This document shows positions 56,256-64,000 of a stretch of 64,000 nt of DNA, piece by piece; the stretch's first letter is position 1, and each line of letters starts with the position of its first letter. Location of the stretch: NCBI RefSeq assembly GCF_035944355.1, contig NZ_DASZBH010000008.1:291440-355439 (forward strand), given 5' to 3'. Made by a program: the position numbers and the translations under genes. The notes under the pieces are model-generated. The model was given only the letters and a program-made list of their open reading frames with translations. It made no database searches and was not told the origin of the DNA. Source of the stretch: Frateuria_A sp035944355 (GTDB lineage: Bacteria; Pseudomonadota; Gammaproteobacteria; Xanthomonadales; Rhodanobacteraceae).

Positions 56256-57692
56256 CTATTCGGTCCAGCGGTAATGCACCGCATAGTCGAGCGTGGCCTT
56301 GCCGCCGGCCGGCACGTTTACCTTGAACTCCAGTACGTCCGGCGATTGCCTGGCGGGTTTGATCGAAGAGGACGCCAGCGTCCACTCCCGCCAGCGGCTG
56401 GGATGCTCGCGCACGGTCACCACGCGCGCGGACGGGCCGGCGTTGGTGAGCACGATGCGGAAGGCCTCGTCCATCGTGCGCGCGGCCTTGTCCAGCTTGA
56501 ACGACGTGCGCTCGCGCTCGCCGCGCAGGTCGAACGCGGTGCCCAGGGTGAGCGAGGCGTCGCTGCCCTTGGGCGTGTCGTCGATACGGCCCTCGCCGAG
56601 GAATTGCGGCGTGCCGGCGTCGTCGCTGCCCAGCACGCGCAGGAAACCGGCGGGCAGGCTGTCGAAGGCGGTGAAGCGCAGCGTGCTCTCGATGGCGTTG
56701 CCGCCGCCGGTATCGAAATCGGGCGCGAGCATCGGTTGCGGCGGCGTCCAGCGGTTGCCGTTCTCGTACAGCGCGGTGCGCTCGCAAGCAAGACTGCGCT
56801 CGGCATACAGCGGCACCTGGCTGACGCTGCCGTCAGGCAGGTCGACCGTGTGCGGCAAGGTGTACAGGCGGTAATCGGCCAGCGAGGACTGCTCCGGCAT
56901 GGCGCCTTCGGCCTTGGCCGAAAAGGCGCGCGCCATCATCGGCTGCGCGCCCGAAGGCTTGGCGAAGCGCGGCTCGCCGGCGACCAGCTTGAGCGTGACG
57001 CCGTTCCAGTCGCGCCCGCTGCGGTTGGCGATGCTGGCGTGCGACTCGAACCGCATGCGGCAGGCCTGCTTAGGCTCGAGGGTGGCCACGTAGGCGGCGC
57101 GCCAGCCTAGGCCGGCGGTGGGGTAGCTCAAGATGGCGGACGCCTCGCCGGCCCTGGCCGCATCCACTCGCAGGCGCAGGCTGGCGCCGGTAGGGAACTC
57201 GGCGCCGGAGGCGCGCACCGCCGCATAGTCGCGCACCAGCGTGGTGCCGAGCGCGCTCCGGACCAGCAAGCCATTGCCCGCGCGCAGCAGGGTGCCGTTG
57301 GCCAGCGACTGGCCGCTGCCGCCGAGCACGTCCACCTCGCGGCCGACCAGGCCGGTGAGCGCAGCCTCGTTGCCCTGGCCCAGCAGCAGGCGCTGCGAAA
57401 CCACCGTGGCCTGGCCGGCGGGAAAGGCCAGGGCGATCGCCTCGGGGTCCAGGTACAGCGGCAGGTCGCCCAGCGTGAGGTCCTGCAAACCGGACTTCAG
57501 CGCCAGCGTGCGCCGTTCGCGCGCCACGGCGTAGCCCTCGCCGACGCTGCCGTCGCCGGAGGCGGCATACAGCGCGGGACTGTCGCTGCGGTACAGCGTC
57601 AGCTCCGTGGCATCGCTCGCGCGGGCCAGCGGCGCGGCGCACAGCAGCGTGAGGCAGGCGCAGGCGAGGGTGCTTCGGACGGGCAGGGGCAT
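56256..57692 (-). CDS. DUF4139 domain-containing secreted protein
   Basis: 478 residues. The signal peptide is STLACACLTLLCAAPLARA. The family's internal features are LTLYRSDSPALY near the mature start, SYPTAGLGWRAAYVATLEP, and a C-terminal beta-rich region ending GGKATLDYAVHYRWTE. The function is unknown. It is divergent from the GNAT gene. The 122-base gap downstream contains a short CCTTCCCCGC...GCGGGGAAGG hairpin near 56200-56225. Confidence 0.83.
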   Translation of the reverse strand: MPLPVRSTLACACLTLLCAAPLARASDATELTLYRSDSPALYAASGDGSVGEGYAVARERRTLALKSGLQDLTLGDLPLYLDPEAIALAFPAGQATVVSQRLLLGQGNEAALTGLVGREVDVLGGSGQSLANGTLLRAGNGLLVRSALGTTLVRDYAAVRASGAEFPTGASLRLRVDAARAGEASAILSYPTAGLGWRAAYVATLEPKQACRMRFESHASIANRSGRDWNGVTLKLVAGEPRFAKPSGAQPMMARAFSAKAEGAMPEQSSLADYRLYTLPHTVDLPDGSVSQVPLYAERSLACERTALYENGNRWTPPQPMLAPDFDTGGGNAIESTLRFTAFDSLPAGFLRVLGSDDAGTPQFLGEGRIDDTPKGSDASLTLGTAFDLRGERERTSFKLDKAARTMDEAFRIVLTNAGPSARVVTVREHPSRWREWTLASSSIKPARQSPDVLEFKVNVPAGGKATLDYAVHYRWTE

Positions 57693-57829
57693 GGGCGGAG
57701 CTCCTTTGTGCGGTCAGGTGATCATAGAGGCTCGGGCGAAGCGTCCGGCGAGGGCGCACGAGGTCCGATTCATCCAAGCGCCGGGCTTTGCCGGCGGCTA
57801 TCTTGGGGCCCGACCCTCGAGCTGCCCAC

Positions 57830-58345
57830 ATGCCTGCGTCCCTTGCCATCGACATCGCCCCCGCCCGCCTGCCGGACGACCTCGCGACCGTGCGCGCGCT
57901 GTTTGCCGAGTACATCGGCCAGGTGGGCGTGGACCTGTCCTTCCAGGACGTCGATGCCGAACTGGCGCAGCTGCCGGGCAAGTACGCGCCGCCGCGCGGG
58001 GTGATCCTGCTGGCGCGCGATGGGTCGGGGGCCGCCGTCGGCTGCGTGGCGCTGCGGCCCAGGCCGCAGCCGGGGGTATGCGAGATCAAGCGCCTCTACG
58101 TGCGGCCCACGGCTCGCGGCCGCGCACTGGGGCGCCAGCTTGCCGAGGCGGTGATTGCCTGGGCCGTCCGTGCCGGCTACGAGCGCATGCTGCTCGATAC
58201 GCTTCCCTCGATGCAGGCCGCACGCCAGCTCTATGCCGCGCTCGGCTTCAAGCCGGTCGTGCCGTACTACCAGAACCCGGTGCCGGGCACGGCCTACATG
58301 GCGCTGGAGCTCGCCGAGGCGGGCGGCGCACTAGGCGGCGACTGA
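57830..58345 (+). CDS. GNAT-family N-acetyltransferase
   Basis: 171 residues. Acetyl-CoA loop YVRPTARGRALGRQLAEA, preceded by CEIKRLYV, and the C-terminal strand YAALGFKPVVPYYQNPVPGTAYMALEL. The substrate is unknown. The ATG at 57830 is chosen over the in-frame ATG at 57788, which only adds a non-conserved stretch. Its 3' end overlaps the convergent AraC gene by 15 bases. Confidence 0.88.
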   Translation: MPASLAIDIAPARLPDDLATVRALFAEYIGQVGVDLSFQDVDAELAQLPGKYAPPRGVILLARDGSGAAVGCVALRPRPQPGVCEIKRLYVRPTARGRALGRQLAEAVIAWAVRAGYERMLLDTLPSMQAARQLYAALGFKPVVPYYQNPVPGTAYMALELAEAGGALGGD

Positions 58346-58960
58346 CCAGCCGGCGCGGAAAGCCGCCGGCGTCATGCCGAAGGTGCGGACGAATTCGCGG
58401 TTGAGGTGTGCCTGGTCATAGAAGCCCGCATCGAGCGCGGCTTCCGCGATCCCCGCCTGATCGCGCAACAGCGCCTTGGCCCGGTGCAGGGCGAGCAGGA
58501 CGTGGAAGTTGTGCAGGCCGGTGCCGGTCTCGCGCCGGAACGTGCGGGCCAGGTGGCCCACGGACACCGCGCAGGCCCGCGCCAGCGTCTCCACGTCGGT
58601 GTGCAGCGTGGCCCGCTCGAGCAGCATGGCCTTCACGCGCGCACCGAGCGGCCGTTCGGTTGGCGTCCCGCGCATGGCCGGTGGCACGAAGCGCGACGTG
58701 AACGCCCAGCCGCTGCCATCGATCGGCTCGAAGCGGTGGACGGTACCGGCCGGCACCACGACCGTGTCGCCGGCGGCGACCTCCAGCAAGCTCTGCGGCA
58801 GGCGCAGGCGTGCCCGCCCGGCGTGGATGTCGACGACCTCGTCGCCCGCATGGAAATGCGGCCGGAAACGCCAGCAGCGGCATGCTCCGGCAATCGTTTC
58901 GACGGGCCCGGCCGCGGACGGTACGACGGCGAACGAAGTGCGGGCGGCCGGGGCGCGCAT
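58331..58960 (-). CDS. AraC-family transcriptional regulator
   Basis: 209 residues. An N-terminal cupin-like sensing half (RFRPHFHAGDEVVDIHAG, GDTVVVPAGTVHRFEP) is joined to two helix-turn-helix motifs (LARACAVSVGHLARTFRRETG and IAEAALDAGFYDQAHLNREFVRTFGMTPAAFR). The ligand and targets are unknown. It is followed on the same strand by no gene within the window; its convergent partner is the GNAT gene. Confidence 0.9.
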   Translation of the reverse strand: MRAPAARTSFAVVPSAAGPVETIAGACRCWRFRPHFHAGDEVVDIHAGRARLRLPQSLLEVAAGDTVVVPAGTVHRFEPIDGSGWAFTSRFVPPAMRGTPTERPLGARVKAMLLERATLHTDVETLARACAVSVGHLARTFRRETGTGLHNFHVLLALHRAKALLRDQAGIAEAALDAGFYDQAHLNREFVRTFGMTPAAFRAGWSVAA

Positions 58961-58967
58961 GGCGCAG

Positions 58968-59428
58968 TTACGCGGCGGCGGCGCGGATCGCGTCAGGCAG
59001 CGGCACCGGCTTGCCGCTGGCCGGGTCCATCCAGACCATCACCACGTGACCGTCGGCGTACAGGCGCTCGTGGTCTGCCGCGTCGAGGATGCGGTGGACG
59101 ATGGTCATCGAGCTGGTGCCCAGCCGCTCGCAGAAGAGCTCCACGCGCAGCTGCGCCGGCCATTCGATCGGGCGGCGGTAATTGAGCTGGACGGCCGCCA
59201 TGACCGGCATGGCGTGGTCGTCGAACCAGGGGCCGGGCACGTGGCTGAGCCACTGCAGCCGGGCCTCTTCCAGGTAGGTGAGGTAGTTGGAGTTGTTGAC
59301 GTGGTTGAACGCGTCCAGGTCGCGCCAGCGCACGTCGATCGCCGCGGTGAAAAGCGGCGCGGGCGCTGCCGGCGCAAGCTGCTCCGCCGGCGCTTCGGCC
59401 TGGGTCTTCCTGGTCGATTTGCGCGGGC

Positions 59429-59432
<4 letters not shown>
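58968..59432 (-). CDS. Acyl-CoA thioesterase (YbgC/4HBT type)
   Basis: 154 residues, hotdog fold. The catalytic Asp region is VRWRDLDAFNHVNNSNYLTYLEEAR. An N-terminal Lys/Ala/Pro-rich tail (about 28 residues) precedes the domain. It overlaps the uvrA stop by 4 bases, so it is translated from the uvrA message. Confidence 0.9.
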
Positions 59433-62365
<2,933 letters not shown>

Positions 62366-62495
62366 GCGCGCAGGGATATGGGGGAGACCGGGCACTATAG
62401 CAACCTGTCCGGATCAGAAATTGAGATTCCGCCGCTCGCGCCGCTGTGGCTAAATGCACTGTCGGGACGAAGGGCCGCGAAGCGGCGGAGACCAC

Positions 62496-63074
62496 ATGCG
62501 CAAATGGATCGGAGCGGGCCTGGGCCTGCTGCTGGCGGCAGGCGCCGGCAGCGCCGTGGCGGCCACCCACAAGCACCACAAGGCGGCCACCCACAAGCCG
62601 GCTACCCAGGCTGAAGCCAGCGAAGCCCAGGTGCGCCAGTTGATGGAGGTGTCCGGCGTCGATCGCATGCTCGGCCAGATGAACACGCAGATGGCGGCCA
62701 TGATGCAGCAGCAGGTCCCGTGCGTGCCGGCCAGCTACTGGCAGGGCTTCATCGACGCCAAGGGCGTGCGGGAGCTGACCGAGCGCATGGTGCCGATCTA
62801 CCAGCGGCACTTCAGCGCGGCCGACATCCAGGGCCTGCTCAAGTTCTACCGCTCGCCGCTGGGCCGGAAGGTGGTCACCGAAATGCCCGCGACCATGGCC
62901 GAAGGCATGCAACTGGGCCAGGAATGGGGCCGCCAGCGGGCCCAGGCGATGCTGTCCGACCTGCACAAGAGCGGCCGCATCGATGATCAGGGCCGCTGCC
63001 CGGCGGCGTCGGCCGCCGGGCCGGGGACCAAGCTGGCCGTGCCAGCAGCCGGCAGCTCGTCGGCCCGGCATTGA
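62496..63074 (+). CDS. DUF2059 domain-containing secreted protein
   Basis: 192 residues. The signal peptide is MRKWIGAGLGLLLAAGAGSAVAA; it is followed by a His/Lys-rich linker (THKHHKAATHK) and the DUF2059 core (LTERMVPIYQRHFSAADIQGLLKFYRSPLGRKVV). GGAG lies about 6 bases before the ATG. The function is unknown; the His-rich linker could bind metal, which is speculation. Confidence 0.85.
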   Translation: MRKWIGAGLGLLLAAGAGSAVAATHKHHKAATHKPATQAEASEAQVRQLMEVSGVDRMLGQMNTQMAAMMQQQVPCVPASYWQGFIDAKGVRELTERMVPIYQRHFSAADIQGLLKFYRSPLGRKVVTEMPATMAEGMQLGQEWGRQRAQAMLSDLHKSGRIDDQGRCPAASAAGPGTKLAVPAAGSSSARH

Positions 63075-63090
63075 GCCGGCTGCTCAAAGA

Positions 63091-63120
63091 TTGACCAGGC
63101 GTTGACGGGCTCGTTATAAT
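63091..63120 (+). promoter_or_regulatory. Promoter of rplU-rpmA
   Basis: TTGACC, 18 bases, TATAAT. It lies 68 bases before the rplU start and is the best-matching sigma-70 promoter seen in the window. Confidence 0.75.
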
Positions 63121-63188
63121 CCGACGTTCACCGCGGCCGGTTCGCGCGTGGTGGAACCCAAGAGAATAACGACAGAAGGGACATTCCC

Positions 63189-63503
63189 ATGAGTTATGCA
63201 GTCATCAAGACCGGCGGCAAGCAGTACCGCGTCCAGCAGGGCGACGTGCTGCGCGTGGAGCTGCTGGATGCCGAGGAAGGCGCCAACGTGAGCTTCGACC
63301 AGGTGCTGCTGGTCGGCTCGGGCGATTCGGTCAACGTCGGCGCGCCGACCGTTGCCGGCGCCACCGTTTCGGCCACCGTGCGCCGCCACGGCCGTGCCGA
63401 CAAGGTGCGCATCATCAAGTTCCGCCGCCGCAAGCACCACAAGAAGCAGATGGGGCACCGGCAGCATTTCACCGAAGTCGAGATCACGGGCATCAACGCC
63501 TGA
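63189..63503 (+). CDS. rplU: 50S ribosomal protein L21
   Basis: 104 residues, full length. It opens MSYAVIKTGGKQYRVQQGD and has the basic signature KFRRRKHHKKQMGHRQ. AGAAGGG lies before the ATG. Confidence 0.99.
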   Translation: MSYAVIKTGGKQYRVQQGDVLRVELLDAEEGANVSFDQVLLVGSGDSVNVGAPTVAGATVSATVRRHGRADKVRIIKFRRRKHHKKQMGHRQHFTEVEITGINA

Positions 63504-63526
63504 TACAGAGCCGGAGGATTTAAGTC

Positions 63527-63784
63527 ATGGCACACAAAAAAGGCGTAGGTTCGTCCCGCAACGGTCGCGACTCGAACCCGAAGTACCTGGGCGTGAAGGT
63601 GTACGGCGGCCAGGCCATCGAGGCCGGCAACATCATCGTCCGCCAGCGCGGCACCAAGTTCCATGCCGGCGTCGGCGTGGGTCTGGGCCGTGACCACACC
63701 CTGTTCGCGCTGACCGACGGCGTGGTCGAATTCAAGACCCGCGGCGAGAACAACCGCAAGTTCGTCAGCGTGGTCAAGGGCTAA
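63527..63784 (+). CDS. rpmA: 50S ribosomal protein L27
   Basis: 85 residues, full length. It opens MAHKKGVGSSRNGRDS and has GNIIVRQRGTKFHAG and VGLGRDHTLFAL. GGAGG lies about 9 bases upstream. It is the second gene of the rplU operon; obgE often follows but is outside the window or replaced by repeats. Confidence 0.99.
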   Translation: MAHKKGVGSSRNGRDSNPKYLGVKVYGGQAIEAGNIIVRQRGTKFHAGVGVGLGRDHTLFALTDGVVEFKTRGENNRKFVSVVKG

Positions 63785-63804
63785 GCAGCCTTTGCACCGC
63801 TGTG

Positions 63805-63836
63805 AAAGCCCCGCTCCGGCGGGGCTTTTGCTTTTT
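63805..63836 (+). terminator. Terminator of rplU-rpmA
   Basis: A perfect 10-pair stem AAAGCCCCGC/GCGGGGCTTT with loop TCCG is followed by TGCTTTTT. Confidence 0.9.
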
Positions 63837-63847
63837 GTGAGGCAGGA

Positions 63848-63871
63848 AACGGGGAACAGGGAACGGGGAAC
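63848..63871 (+). repeat. Inverted arm of the heptamer repeat
   Basis: Three heptamers GGGGAAC, AGGGAAC, GGGGAAC, the reverse complement of the tandem array that starts 48 bases downstream. The two arms can pair to form a long stem. Confidence 0.8.
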
Positions 63872-63918
63872 ATGCAGCTTCCCGGTTAACCTTGAACCTG
63901 ACGCTCTCCCTGTTGCCT

Positions 63919-64000
63919 GTTCCCCGTTCCCCGTTCCCCGTTCCCCGTTCCCCGTTCCCCGTTCCCCGTTCCCCGTTCCCCGTTCCCCGTTCCCCGTTCC
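63919..64000 (+). repeat. Tandem heptamer array (GTTCCCC)n running off the window
   Basis: About 11.7 perfect copies of GTTCCCC fill the last 82 bases; the array continues past the window edge. There are no interspersed spacers. Confidence 0.95.

Noticed and set aside
62366..62495. LexA (SOS) box between uvrA and the DUF2059 gene
   Set aside because: CTGTCCGGATCAG is present but does not fit CTGT-N8-ACAG or the Xanthomonas LexA palindrome.
63919..64000. CRISPR-like array at the window end
   Set aside because: The unit is 7 bases with no unique spacers, so it is a simple tandem repeat.

Overview
The window looks like chromosomal DNA from a high-GC gammaproteobacterium of the Xanthomonadales, most likely Rhodanobacteraceae (Rhodanobacter, Dyella or Frateuria-like). 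This is inferred from gene orders (metG-rsxB-nth, panD-pgi, queG-nnr-tsaE-amiC-mutL, rplU-rpmA), the codon bias, and intergenic repeats of a type common in that order. It is almost all housekeeping and nutrient-transport DNA. I see no prophage, insertion sequence, CRISPR array or defence island.

Layout. 1-5.3 kb: the 3' part of a stand-alone NAD(P)H-hydrate dehydratase, a cupin protein, a small disordered hydrophilic protein, a Tat-signal short-chain dehydrogenase, and an MHYT-GGDEF-EAL cyclic-di-GMP enzyme. 5.4-17.3 kb: potassium uptake, with kup followed by a kdp operon in the order small membrane ORF, kdpF, kdpA, kdpB, outer-membrane porin, kdpC, kdpD, kdpE. The porin between kdpB and kdpC is the most unusual gene arrangement here. 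17.3-21.5 kb (minus): a two-partner secretion pair (TpsB transporter, TpsA exoprotein). 21.6-24.8 kb (minus): gcvP behind a tandem glycine riboswitch. 24.9-29.5 kb: a VOC protein, tRNA-Leu(CAG), rnr, rlmB and a small membrane protein.

29.6-36.9 kb is a phosphate block: pstS-pstC-pstA-pstB-phoU on the minus strand behind Pho-box-like repeats, rnt, and a divergent outer-membrane porin with its own Pho-box-like site. Together they would move phosphate across the outer membrane, periplasm and inner membrane. 36.9-38.2 kb: a DUF442 phosphatase/sulfurtransferase-like protein and a TauE/SafE-type exporter. 38.2-41.6 kb (minus): metG-rsxB-nth. 41.8-44.2 kb: panD and pgi. 44.3-51 kb: queG divergent from nnr-tsaE-amiC-mutL. 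51-58.3 kb: mixed metabolic genes (DUF1684, two crotonases, FKBP isomerase, DUF1289-Nudix-sulfurtransferase operon, DUF4139, GNAT). 58.3-62.4 kb (minus): an AraC regulator, a thioesterase and uvrA. 62.5-64 kb: a DUF2059 protein, rplU and rpmA. The window ends inside a heptamer tandem repeat.

Gene starts were chosen from Shine-Dalgarno spacing, signal peptides and family lengths. All functional names rest on motif recognition by eye; no database search was run.
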